From: Gaoshiqia sp050298035
GTDB taxonomy: Bacteria; Bacteroidota; Bacteroidia; Bacteroidales; Prolixibacteraceae
DNA length: 38,748 nucleotides
Assembly: GCA_050298035.1 (NCBI GenBank)
Contig: JBNKTK010000024.1
Span: forward strand, 1 to 38,748
Direction: 5' to 3'
Positions 1 to 8,600 of this stretch are shown one piece after another; the stretch's first letter is position 1, and the number at the start of each line of letters is the position of its first letter. Under the pieces are notes generated by a model. That model saw only the letters and a program-made list of their open reading frames with translations. It was not told the DNA's origin and ran no database searches. The translations under genes and the position numbers were made by a program.

Positions 1-11
1 CCAAGCCAAAA

Positions 12-181
12 CTAAGAAACTGTTTAAAAATCCCCGGAGGGAAGAAATATGGGTAGAAAAGGAATGATTTAAGATGATCTCTTGTCCCGTACGGGACAAA
101 ATAAACAAGCAGATGGCTGTTTTTCTACCTATATTTTGTTCCTAACGGAACAATTCAATAAAATTGAAACAGTTTCTAAAA
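12..181. repeat. short element bounded by inverted repeats, copy A
   Basis: The left end (12-27) reads CTAAGAAACTGTTTAA and the right end (167-181) reads AAACAGTTTCTAAAA, giving an inverted repeat around AGAAACTGTTT. Inside are two further palindromes: an 18-bp perfect one at 82-99 (TTGTCCCGTACGGGACAA) and TTGTTCC/GGAACAA at 136-153. The same 16-bp left end and 15-bp right end occur at 13871-13886 and 13948-13962, so this is a repeated family. A non-autonomous, MITE-like or REP-type element is inferred; no transposase or target duplication was identified. Confidence 0.5.
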
Positions 182-280
182 CTGATTGAGTAATTTCAAA
201 CAGAAAATACCCGAAAAGAAGTTGCCCCTCCGGCAGCTTCTTTTTTGCATTTGTGGGCGGTGGCTTGTCTCATTCAAGCT

Positions 281-329
281 GGTCAGGATTTGCAATCCTG
301 ACCTTATTAGTCTGGGGTTTGCAACCCCA
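281..329. repeat. two adjacent hairpins sharing a TTTGCAA core
   Basis: A perfect palindrome with 10-bp arms lies at 281-303 (GGTCAGGATT, loop TGC, AATCCTGACC). Nine bases later a second lies at 313-329 (TGGGGTT, loop TGC, AACCCCA). Both have the same central TTTGCAA but different stems that each stay fully paired. This is typical of interspersed REP-like palindromes. Confidence 0.6.
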
Positions 330-692
330 TTAAATCCTAAACTTCCGGCTTCTCGTTACCCGATACTCGTTCCTTGATTCTTGATAAGTTTTCAATGTAA
401 CAGATCTTTTTACAAAAGAATCCGGAGGATTTAAATGGTTATAGAATAGTGAATGGTTTGGGACGCGTTCGACTCCGGCCGGAGTCGGATGTTTTCATCA
501 GACGTTCTTTCTATAAGAATTTGATGCCCCCGGCATTATTCATCATCCCCCGCTGGCGCAAACACAATAGTCTCGTGTTGCAATTCGTACCTTGCCGGAC
601 GATCGAGCCAACCTCCAACTTTAGTGAATATCCCAATGAGCAGGGGTTTAGTTTGTTCCAACCACCCCGTCTCCCGACGTTGTCGGAATCCA

Positions 693-814
693 CCCCTCCT
701 TTGCTGGAGGGGAAAGCCCGTCGAGACGTTTTCCTGTTCTTCAAGTTTATTGAGGTTTAAGAATAAAACGAGCAATAGTTGCTGGTTGCTTTCTCCTCCT
801 ATTATAAGGAGGAG
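693..814. repeat. two C/G-rich hairpins
   Basis: CCCCTCC (693-699) pairs with GGAGGGG (706-712) around a 6-base loop. CTCCTCCT (793-800) pairs with AGGAGGAG (807-814) around ATTATA. They look like further units of the palindrome mosaic that fills the start of the window. No adjacent gene suggests a terminator role. Confidence 0.45.
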
Positions 815-973
815 TCCCCGAGCTTGCGAGGGGGAGGTGGTAAACGGAAATCCACGGATTATTTTTACCGATATGAGCCTGCGCATCATTCATCATCTCC
901 GCAAATAAGCTGCCAGTCGGGCATGCTGAAGAAAACGGCAACAACAATTAATACAGCTTTGTTTATCAGCTTT

Positions 974-1003
974 ATTGATTATTTTTGTAAACATTTAATT
1001 TTG
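974..1003 (+). promoter_or_regulatory. putative Bacteroidota promoter for ricT
   Basis: A perfect -7 box of the Bacteroidota type (TAnnTTTG) reads TAATTTTG at 996-1003, with ATTG at 974-977 eighteen bases upstream as the -33 element. Transcription would start near 1010, leaving a leader of about 37 bases before the ricT ATG. Confidence 0.45.
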
Positions 1004-1046
1004 AATACGACCTATTCAAAATTGATTCATTAGTAATCAATTAATT

Positions 1047-2186
1047 ATGGATGATATTCTATCAATCGACCGGGGTTGTTGCAGTGGAAAAGGCGGAACT
1101 TGCTCGAAGCTGGAAGTTTACGATTGGCTGAGCGATGTGGTGAACATGGCTGACACGGACAACATCGTTGAGGTTCGATTTAAAAATACACGGAAAGATT
1201 ATTTCAAAAATGTCAATAACCTGAAGCTGAAATTGGGGGATATTGTTGCCGTTGAGTCAAATCCGGGGCACGATATCGGGATTGTCAGCTTAGTTGGCGA
1301 ACTTGTCAAGCACCAGGTGAAGAAGCACAAGGTGACCCTGATCAATGGCGAGATGAGGAAAATTTACCGGAAGGCAAAACAGGTTGATATTGACAAGTGG
1401 AAAGAAGCCATCGCGTTGGAACATACAACCATGATCAAGTCCCGGCAAATAGCTTATGACCTGGACTTGGACATGAAAATTGGCGACGTGGAATACCAGG
1501 GCGATAAAACCAAAGCCATTTTTTATTACATCGCTGAAGGCCGTGTCGACTTTCGCCAGTTGATTAAGGTACTGGCCGAAACCTTCCGCATCCGGATCGA
1601 GATGAAGCAAATTGGTGCCCGGCAGGAAGCTGGCCGAATTGGCGGGATTGGCCCTTGCGGGAGGGAATTGTGCTGTGCTACCTGGATCAGCAGTTTTGTG
1701 TCGGTAACCACCAATGCCGCCCGCTACCAGGAAATTTCGCTAAACCCGCAAAAACTGGCTGGGCAGTGCGGCAAGCTAAAATGTTGCCTGAACTACGAGG
1801 TTGATTCATACATTGACGCGCAAAAGGATTTTCCCCCAAACAATATCCCGCTGCACACCGAGCAAGGGAAATATGTCTTTTTCAAAGCCGATATTTTCAA
1901 CCGGATCATGTATTACATTGAAGATTCTCCATCATCGGGTGGCCCTGTTGCCGTTTCGGTTGACCGGGTGAAAGAAGTAATCCTGATGAACAAGCGTGGG
2001 AAGAAAGTTGAAAAACTGCTTGATGCAAAAGAAGAACGGACAGTTGCAAAACCCAAAGAATATGAAGATGTCCTTTCGCAGGACAGCCTTACCCGTTTTG
2101 ATCAACCTAAACATCGTCCCCGCAAAAAGAAACGACCGGGGAAACGAAACAATGACCGGCGAAACCAAAATAGACCACAGCAATGA
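1047..2186 (+). CDS. ricT: RicT/YaaT-like PSP1-domain protein
   Basis: This 379-aa soluble protein has a PSP1 domain (roughly residues 40-250) with the two cysteine clusters typical of RicT/YaaT: GPCGRELCC (C204, C209, C210) and GQCGKLKCC (C241, C246, C247). A third cysteine group lies at the N-terminus (C11, C12, C19). In Bacillus, RicT with RicA and RicF binds Fe-S clusters and works with RNase Y in mRNA processing; the role in Bacteroidota is less clear. The C-terminal ~50 residues are strongly basic (KKKRPGKRNNDRR), suggesting nucleic-acid contact. The gene overlaps gldH by ATGA, a pairing I recall as frequent in this phylum. Family assignment is firm; function is inferred. Confidence 0.88.
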   Translation: MDDILSIDRGCCSGKGGTCSKLEVYDWLSDVVNMADTDNIVEVRFKNTRKDYFKNVNNLKLKLGDIVAVESNPGHDIGIVSLVGELVKHQVKKHKVTLINGEMRKIYRKAKQVDIDKWKEAIALEHTTMIKSRQIAYDLDLDMKIGDVEYQGDKTKAIFYYIAEGRVDFRQLIKVLAETFRIRIEMKQIGARQEAGRIGGIGPCGRELCCATWISSFVSVTTNAARYQEISLNPQKLAGQCGKLKCCLNYEVDSYIDAQKDFPPNNIPLHTEQGKYVFFKADIFNRIMYYIEDSPSSGGPVAVSVDRVKEVILMNKRGKKVEKLLDAKEERTVAKPKEYEDVLSQDSLTRFDQPKHRPRKKKRPGKRNNDRRNQNRPQQ

Positions 2187-2644
2187 GAAATTTTTTGCTA
2201 ATGGCACTGTTGGCAGTCATTTTCGGTTCGTGTGACCGCGGCGGTGTTTTTGAGGAATACAAGACAATTGACCATAGCGGATGGCACAAGGACTCGGCCG
2301 TTGTGTTTACCGCGAACCTGACTGATACCCTGAGCAGCTACAACCTGTACCTGGATATCCGGAATAAAGGCAACTACCCAAACAGCAACCTCTGGTTGTT
2401 TGTCAACATTAAATCGCCGGACGGGAAATTGCTGACTGATACAATTGAGTACACCCTGGCTGATCATGCCGGAAAGTGGACTGGTAGCGGTATCGGCGAC
2501 CTGTTCGATAATCAGTTTGCATACAAACAAAACGTTTATTTCCCTGTTTCAGGTGATTATAAATTTTTGATACGTCATGGTATGCGGGCAACGCACCTGA
2601 CCGGAATTCAGGATGTTGGAATCCGAATTGAAAAAAGTAATTAA
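2183..2644 (+). CDS. gldH: gliding motility lipoprotein GldH
   Basis: This is a 153-aa lipoprotein. A hydrophobic signal ends in the lipobox FGSC, making Cys17 the lipidated residue. The mature part matches GldH-type proteins, with an early VFEEYKTIDHSGW segment and a C-terminal HGMRATHLTGIQDVGIRIE segment. GldH is needed for gliding in Flavobacterium johnsoniae but is also found in non-gliding Bacteroidota that have a type IX secretion system, so motility cannot be inferred from it alone. Its ATG overlaps the ricT stop codon, so the two are probably co-transcribed and translationally coupled. Confidence 0.87.
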   Translation: MRNFLLMALLAVIFGSCDRGGVFEEYKTIDHSGWHKDSAVVFTANLTDTLSSYNLYLDIRNKGNYPNSNLWLFVNIKSPDGKLLTDTIEYTLADHAGKWTGSGIGDLFDNQFAYKQNVYFPVSGDYKFLIRHGMRATHLTGIQDVGIRIEKSN

Positions 2645-2696
2645 GGTCACAGGGCTGGCAATTATTTTCGCTGTTTCTTCTTGCATAAATCGTTAG
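2628..2696 (+). other. micro-ORF resembling a bare lipoprotein signal peptide
   Basis: A TTG at 2628, overlapping the end of gldH in another frame, opens a 22-codon frame ending in TAG at 2694-2696. It encodes a basic start (MKKVIK), a hydrophobic stretch (GLAIIFAV) and a lipobox-like VSSC, then stops three residues later. It may be chance or the remnant of a lost lipoprotein gene. Nothing shows that it is translated. Confidence 0.2.
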
Positions 2697-2743
2697 GAAC
2701 AGGAAATACGATAGCAATTATTTTATAGTACTTAAGAAAAGAA

Positions 2744-3484
2744 GTGGGAAAGAATAAGTTGAAAAAGTTTGCCGAAATGGCAACCTTCGATAATGTGATC
2801 CAGGCGCCTTTTTACGATCCAAACCAGCCTGATCATGAGCTAAAAGGAAACTGGAACAATTCGTTTTTTAAAAACAACCAGCCGCTGGTACTTGAGCTGG
2901 GATGCGGAAAAGGAGAGTATACCGTATCGCTGGCAAGTTTTATCCCCGGTAAAAATTTTATTGGTGTTGATATAAAGGGGGCTCGCATGTGGAAAGGGGC
3001 AAAAGACGCCTTGCAGCGGAACGTGAGAAATGTAGGTTTTTTGCGCACCAGCATCGAAATTATCGATCGTTTTTTTGCTGAAAATGAAGTGGAGCAGATC
3101 TGGCTCACTTTTCCCGATCCGCAAATGAAAAGTACCCGGAAGAGATTGACAGCAACCAATTTTATGGAGAAATACAGGAAAATCCTGTCGCCCGGGGGCA
3201 TCATCCATCTTAAAACCGACAGCAATTTTCAGTATCAGTACACCTTGGAAATGGTGAAAGAAAACGGGCTGAAAATATTGGCACAAACAGAAGATTTGTA
3301 CCATTCTGATATTCTGGATGAGGTACTTTCCATTCAAACCTTTTACGAGAAGCAGTGGCGTGACAGAGGGATTTCCATCAAGTACCTCTCATTTCAACTT
3401 AGCCATGATGAACCTCTCCGTGAGCCCACTGTTGAAATAGAAAAAGACCCATACCGGAGTTTTGGCCGGTCGGCACGCGAATAA
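2744..3484 (+). CDS. trmB: tRNA (guanine-N7)-methyltransferase
   Basis: This 246-aa Rossmann-fold enzyme transfers a methyl group from S-adenosylmethionine to N7 of G46 in tRNA variable loops. The SAM-binding motif VLELGCGKGEYT is near residues 49-61, and the family signature LTFPDPQMKSTRKR follows in the middle of the protein. The start is a GTG: the N-terminus it gives (MGKNKLKKFAEMATF) fits the usual start of Bacteroidota TrmB, and no ATG lies closer upstream. The stop overlaps the ATG of the next gene by one base, so the two are probably translated together. Confidence 0.93.
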   Translation: MGKNKLKKFAEMATFDNVIQAPFYDPNQPDHELKGNWNNSFFKNNQPLVLELGCGKGEYTVSLASFIPGKNFIGVDIKGARMWKGAKDALQRNVRNVGFLRTSIEIIDRFFAENEVEQIWLTFPDPQMKSTRKRLTATNFMEKYRKILSPGGIIHLKTDSNFQYQYTLEMVKENGLKILAQTEDLYHSDILDEVLSIQTFYEKQWRDRGISIKYLSFQLSHDEPLREPTVEIEKDPYRSFGRSARE

Positions 3485-3822
3485 TGAAAGATGACTTTTT
3501 TGAAATGGTTTATGACGTAGCCCGGTTGGTTCCTGCTGGCAGGGTGACCAGTTACGGTGCCATTGCGCGGTACCTCGGAACAGGCCGTTCGGCCCGGATG
3601 GTTGGCTGGGCCATGAACAAAGCCCATTGTCAGGCAGTTTATGTACCTGCCCATCGGGTTGTCAACTCCAAAGGCCTGTTGACCGGGAAACACCACTTTG
3701 GCAGCCCGGTTGCCATGCAGGAACTACTGGAGAATGAAGGTGTCCGGGTTGAAAATGACCAGGTCGTTGATTTTAAGAACCTGTTCTGGGACCCGGTAAA
3801 CGAATTGAAAATAGAAAGCTAA
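3484..3822 (+). CDS. alkyltransferase-like protein (MGMT fold, no active-site Cys)
   Basis: A 112-aa protein corresponding to the C-terminal DNA-binding domain of O6-methylguanine-DNA methyltransferase. The conserved TSYGAIA (22-28) and GTGRSARMVGWAMN (32-45) segments are present. The catalytic PCHRV motif reads PAHRV (residues 55-59), so the methyl-accepting Cys is Ala56. This places it with the alkyltransferase-like (ATL) proteins, which bind O6-alkylguanine without repairing it and flag the lesion for nucleotide excision repair. E. coli Atl has Trp at this position. The gene sits between trmB (1-base overlap) and apbC (10-base gap), all on the same strand. Direct repair activity should be absent. 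Confidence 0.88.
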   Translation: MKDDFFEMVYDVARLVPAGRVTSYGAIARYLGTGRSARMVGWAMNKAHCQAVYVPAHRVVNSKGLLTGKHHFGSPVAMQELLENEGVRVENDQVVDFKNLFWDPVNELKIES

Positions 3823-3832
3823 AACGACAATA

Positions 3833-4948
3833 ATGACAGACATACCACGCAAATTAATTGTGCCGAAGAATGTGACAGAAGCACTTCGATTGGTAAAGTA
3901 TCCCGGTTCAGACCAAGACATCGTATCGATGGACATGGCCCAGGAAATACGGATTGCCGGGAAGAAAATCAGTTTCTCACTGGTTTTTCAACGTTCGGAT
4001 GATCAGAATATTCCCGCTGTTATAAAGGCATGTGAAGATATCATTATCCAGGAGCTTGGTCCTGATGTTGAAATAAAGGGCAACATTACGGCCAAGGCAA
4101 TCCACCAAATGGAACGCCCGGTTTTGCCCAAGGTGAAAAACATCATCGCCATTGCATCCGGTAAAGGCGGAGTGGGGAAGTCTACCGTTTCGGTAAACCT
4201 GGCTGTTGCGCTGGCCAAAACAGGGGCAAAAGTTGGGCTGATTGATGCGGATATTTATGGCCCTTCCATTCCAAAAATGTTTGGAGCAGAAGATATGCGG
4301 CCAGCTGGCGATAAAATTGAAGGGCGCGAAGTGATTCAGCCCATTGAGCAGTATGGCGTTAAAATCCTGTCGATTGGTTTTTTTGTTTCGGTTCAGGATG
4401 CTTTGGTCTGGAGAGGCCCGATGGCGTCGAATGCCTTGAAGCAACTTATCATGGACGGGCACTGGGGCGAATTGGATTATTTGCTGATTGACCTTCCTCC
4501 GGGCACAAGCGATATTCACCTGACTTTGGTACAAACGGTTCCGGTTACCGGTGCTATTATCGTGACAACACCACAGGATGTTGCTTTGGCCGACGTGATC
4601 AAAGGGGTAAATATGTTCCGCGGGAAAACGGTTGATGTTCCGGTGCTGGGACTGGTCGAAAACATGGCCTGGTTTACTCCTGAAGAATTACCGGAGAATA
4701 AATACTACATCTTTGGGAAAGACGGTGGAAAAGACCTGGCTGAAAGCCTGGGGATTCCGTTGCTTGGGCAAATCCCAATTGTGCAGGGAATTCGCGAAGG
4801 TGGCGATTCAGGGAAACCAGTTGCTACGGACGAAAATTCAGCCATGGGGCACGCTTTCCTCGAGCTGGCCAGTCATACAATCCGGGAAGTTGAACGGCGG
4901 AATGCCGGGCTCGACCCAACGAAAAAAGTAAAGGTAAGCCGCAAATAA
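3833..4948 (+). CDS. apbC: Mrp/NBP35-family P-loop ATPase (ApbC), iron-sulfur carrier type
   Basis: This is a 371-aa cytosolic protein. An N-terminal MIP18/DUF59-like domain (about 1-90) precedes a P-loop NTPase with a deviant Walker A, SGKGGVGKST (109-118), and the DIYGPS and DLPPGTSD motifs. The family carries Fe-S clusters to target proteins. Most members bind the cluster through a CPxC motif after ENMSYF; here the matching stretch is ENMAWFTPEELPENKYYIFG (from about residue 276), with no cysteine. The only cysteine I see in the protein is in the N-terminal domain. I believe this version is common in Bacteroidota. It follows the ATL gene by 10 bases and is probably the last gene of its operon. 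Confidence 0.9.
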   Translation: MTDIPRKLIVPKNVTEALRLVKYPGSDQDIVSMDMAQEIRIAGKKISFSLVFQRSDDQNIPAVIKACEDIIIQELGPDVEIKGNITAKAIHQMERPVLPKVKNIIAIASGKGGVGKSTVSVNLAVALAKTGAKVGLIDADIYGPSIPKMFGAEDMRPAGDKIEGREVIQPIEQYGVKILSIGFFVSVQDALVWRGPMASNALKQLIMDGHWGELDYLLIDLPPGTSDIHLTLVQTVPVTGAIIVTTPQDVALADVIKGVNMFRGKTVDVPVLGLVENMAWFTPEELPENKYYIFGKDGGKDLAESLGIPLLGQIPIVQGIREGGDSGKPVATDENSAMGHAFLELASHTIREVERRNAGLDPTKKVKVSRK

Positions 4949-5021
4949 TTTTGCCGGGCTTGTTTTTCACTGTTCGGGCTCTGATTTTTCTCGGGGGAAT
5001 AGGTCGGTAAGGATTTGTTTT

Positions 5022-5067
5022 CAGCCTGAAAGGCTGACATCCCGGTAGCCCGGGGCAACGCCCCGGG
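5022..5067. repeat. tandem palindromes, REP-like unit
   Basis: CAGCCTGAAAGGCTGACAT at 5022-5040 contains a palindrome. It is followed by a perfect one with 8-bp arms at 5049-5067 (CCCGGGGC, loop AAC, GCCCCGGG). The first unit recurs as an exact reverse complement at 5264-5282. The combination resembles widely distributed interspersed palindromic elements of environmental bacteria. Confidence 0.55.
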
Positions 5068-5263
5068 ATCGGGAGGATATAAATTAATCGTCCGCGAAAT
5101 GACGTTTCTCAAAAGACAAATGTTGTTGCGGACGAAAGAGAGAGGTTGTCCTGTTCCTTGATTATTGTCTTGGCGCCATCCCGCCCGAATATAGGATAGC
5201 ACGTTGTTATGATGTAAAACGCGGACGGTTTTTTTATCCTTACGCCCAGCCCCGTGCTGAAAT

Positions 5264-5282
5264 ATGTCAGCCTTTCAGGCTG
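5264..5282. repeat. inverted copy of the 5022-5040 palindrome
   Basis: ATGTCAGCCTTTCAGGCTG is the exact 19-base reverse complement of 5022-5040. The two copies face each other across about 220 bases, a mosaic arrangement like that of BIME/REP elements. Confidence 0.55.
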
Positions 5283-5340
5283 TTTTTCCCCAGGACTTGT
5301 AAATTGTATCAGAAACTTAAAAACGATTTCCCTGTAAAAT

Positions 5341-5374
5341 AAACAGCTAACTCCTCTTATTTGAGCTGTTTTTT
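5341..5374 (+). terminator. terminator-like hairpin without an adjacent gene
   Basis: AAACAGCT (5341-5348) pairs with AGCTGTTT (5364-5371), and the T-run continues to 5374. It lies ~390 bases after apbC and ~270 bases before the next gene. It could end the apbC transcript or an unannotated short RNA. Confidence 0.4.
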
Positions 5375-5643
5375 GTAATATTGTAGGCTTTTAAAAACAG
5401 GATAATCCAACAGAAATATACCTTGGAAGGAAGGCTGAATTGGCAGATAAAGCGAAGGTGTTTCTTTTTCCGGTTTTCCCTGAAATTAGAACAATAATAT
5501 CGGGAATAATCAGTTTATCCTACAGTTTAGTGCAATGAAATAATTGTTGTCGTTTCCCTGATCCGATAGCTATTGGGGCTAACAATCGAAGAAAGGAGCG
5601 ATAAAGAAAACAACAAATAGGTTGTGACCTTAAATATTCAGGA

Positions 5644-8600
5644 TTGAAAAAAGATTTACAAAATATATTATTAATACTCTTTTTGTTTGCGTTGATTGGC
5701 GGATGTTCAACTGAAAAGAATACCAAGCTGACACGTGCCTACCACAACGTTACTTCGCATTACAATATCTATTTTAACGGAAAGGAAAGCATGAAGGCCG
5801 GACTTGCCCGGATTGACCGTTCCGTTGACGATGATTTTTCCAGGATACTTCCAATCTTTAAATCCAACGAGCCGGGCACTGAGAGGGTTGCAATTTCCGA
5901 GATGGAGACAGCCATCCTGAAGGCGTCGAAACTGATCAATATACATTCAATAACAAAAAAGCCCAAACGCCGCAAAAACAGATCTGATGCCTACAAAAAG
6001 CTGGCAAGTAAAGAGGAATATAACAACTGGATTGATGACAGTTATATCTTGATGGGCGAGGCCTATTTCTACCAGAAAAAATACATTTCGGCCATTGAAA
6101 ACTTCACTTATGTGATCCGGAAATTCAGTGAAGAGGATACAAAATACGAAGCCTACATCTGGCTGATCCGCTGTTACACGCAAATGGAGAACTATAACGA
6201 AGCGCTTGAGCTCATCCAAAATATCGATGCTTCCGAATCTTTCCCCAAGCGTTTGGATCGGGAATTTGCCTTGGCTGTTGCCGATTTTCATATGAAACTG
6301 AAAGAATATGAAGATGCAATCCCGCAATTAAAAACAGCGATCAAAAATACGTTTAGGAAAGAAGATAAAATTCGCTACAAATATATTTTGGCGCAGCTAT
6401 ATAAAGAAACCGGCAAATTTCAGTTGGCTTCCGAAACCTTTGAAGCTGTTGCCGGCATGAACCCTCCGTATATCATGGAGTTCAATGCCCGCATCAATGC
6501 CGCAGGAGCCTTTACCGGTATTGGCGACACGGATAAACTGAAGAAAGATTTGCGGAGGATGTTGCGTGATGAGAAAAACGTTGAATTCCGGGACCAGATT
6601 TATTTTGCCCTCGGGAATATTTTTGTGAAGGAAGGGAATCAGCCGACGGCAATTGATAATTACATTAAGTCGGCGGCGGCCAGCCGAGAGAATATTTTTC
6701 AGCGGGCTTTGTCATGCCTGACTTTGGCTGACATCTATTTTGAGGAACAAAACTACAAGGGGGCACAAAGCTATTACGATAGTGCCATGGTGGTCATTGA
6801 TGAGAATTACCCCAATTACCAGCAAATCTCGGAACGATATAAAAGCCTTACCCGTTTGACAGACAATCTGTACACGGTTGAGCGTGAAGATAGTTTGCAG
6901 CGCCTGGCCAGCATGAGCGAGAGTGAGCGCAATAATCTTATTGCAGGCTGGATAAAAGATGCAAGAGAGGAAGAACTCCGTGCCAAACAGGCTGAAAGCG
7001 CTGAAATGATGGACCGTAGTTTTTTCCGTATGAACCAGGCCCGCATGGGACTCGGCAAACAGCAGCGCGGCTCGGGTTGGTATTTTTACAATCCAACGAC
7101 TGTGGCATACGGGAAAGTTGAGTTCCAGCAGACTTGGGGCAAGCGAAAACTGGAAGATAACTGGAGACGGAAAAATAAAAACTCTGCCAGCGACACTGAT
7201 CTGGCAGAAATGGAAGAAGAAGGCCAAACAGCTTTGGCCGATTCTGTTCCGGCCGGGCCAAAACGTGTTGATGACCGCCAAAGCCGGGAATATTACCTGC
7301 AGGATGTGCCGATGACTGAAGAGCAAATGAAGGCTTCGCATCTGCGGATACGGGATGCGCTTTTCAATGCAGGCCGCATATTTAAACAGGATTACAACAA
7401 CTACCCACTGGCAATCGAATCGTACGAAGACCTGCTGAAACGCTATGATAACAACGTTTACCAGTTAACAACTTATTTTGAACTTTGGGATTTATACAAG
7501 CAGGTTGGAAATACTGAACGGTCGAACTACTACCGCAACCTGATTGTGAATGGTTACCCGGAAAGTAAATACGCGAAATACCTGGTCAACCCAAATTATT
7601 TTATCGAGCTTGAGGCACGAAACGACAGCCTGAACAACCTGTATCAGCAGGCATTCTATAACTACCAGCGAGGAAACTATCCGGCTGCCGGGCAATTGGC
7701 ACGCCAGATCAGGCTGATGGAACCAGACAGCATCCTTTTGCCAAAGGTTGCCTTTATCGAAACAATTGCCGACGGTACCCAAAGCAATATGGAACAATTT
7801 GGCAATGGGTTGGATTCTTACATCAAAACATATCCCCAAAGCCCGGTGAAACCACTTGCCGAAGATATCCTGAAACTCATTCAGGACAGCACGCTGGTCG
7901 ATTATCAGAAGTTGGTTGAAATGGGGTATTTGAATGATGAGATTAAAAATGATGAATTGCTCACTGCCGGTGAAGCCAGCCAGGATGAGTTTGGCGGCAA
8001 ATTCTCGTATGATGAAGATTTGCTTCATTATTTCGTGATTGCCTATCCGCGGGAGTCCGAAGTTGATTTGAACCGGTTGAAATTTGACATTGCCAATTAC
8101 AACATCGACCATTATACCAAAACCGACTTTGATATCGAAACCGAAAACCTCGATTCTAAAACCATGTTGGTGGTCGTTCGGGCGCTAGCCGATAAAGAGC
8201 AAAGTTTGATTTATTTCCGTTCCATTATCCGGAAACGTGAAGTGTTTGAGACCTTGAACGATGTTGACTATGTAAATTTTGTGGCTTCTTCATATAACTA
8301 TCGCGAGGTATTGTCTGACCATAACTATGTGGAGTATCTGAAGTTCTTCATCAAAAATTACAGTCGCTTTATTGGCGGAGACTTCCCCGAGGATGAACTG
8401 CCCGAGCCGGAAGAACTGATGGCCAAAGCCATGGAAGAGGAAAACCAGCCGGAAGAGCGCGGTACCTTTGTTGTTGTAAAACCTGAAGTTAAAAAGGATG
8501 AGTTTGAGCGGGACAATGAAGCTTCTCAAAACTTTGTTATCGCCGTGAAGGATGCCGGATTTGACTTGCGGGTTTTGATGTCTGGATTCAGTTCGTACAA

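Larger units (their letters stand above)
1..1046. other. gene-free mosaic of interspersed palindromes
   Basis: I find no credible gene here. Several open frames exist but overlap one another on both strands, have no recognisable domains and run through inverted repeats. The stretch holds an inverted-repeat-bounded element (12-181), paired hairpins (281-329), and C-rich/G-rich hairpins at 693-712 and 793-814. Such mosaics of short palindromes are common between genes in environmental Bacteroidota and are often linked to REP-associated Y1 transposases; no such transposase is present in the window. The last ~60 bases carry the likely ricT promoter. Confidence 0.6.
4949..5643. other. gene-free stretch with REP-like repeats and one hairpin
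   Basis: No coding sequence is supported in these 695 bases. The left half carries palindromes at 5022-5067 and an inverted copy of one of them at 5264-5282. A terminator-like hairpin lies at 5341-5374, with no gene directly before it. The remaining ~270 bases up to the sprE-like start are AT-rich leader sequence without an obvious promoter match. Confidence 0.55.

Noticed and set aside
186..377. Open frame of 63 codons (+) in the left gene-free stretch
   Set aside because: It reads through the TTTGCAA hairpins, has no recognisable start context and no protein-like composition.
449..760. Open frame of 103 codons (+), and overlapping frames on the other strand (511-889) and at 624-908
   Set aside because: They run through palindromes and REP-like sequence, overlap each other in several frames, and have low-complexity, domain-less translations.
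7118..7315. Frames within the sprE-like gene on both strands
   Set aside because: They are shadows of a 1238-codon frame with clear lipoprotein and TPR features.
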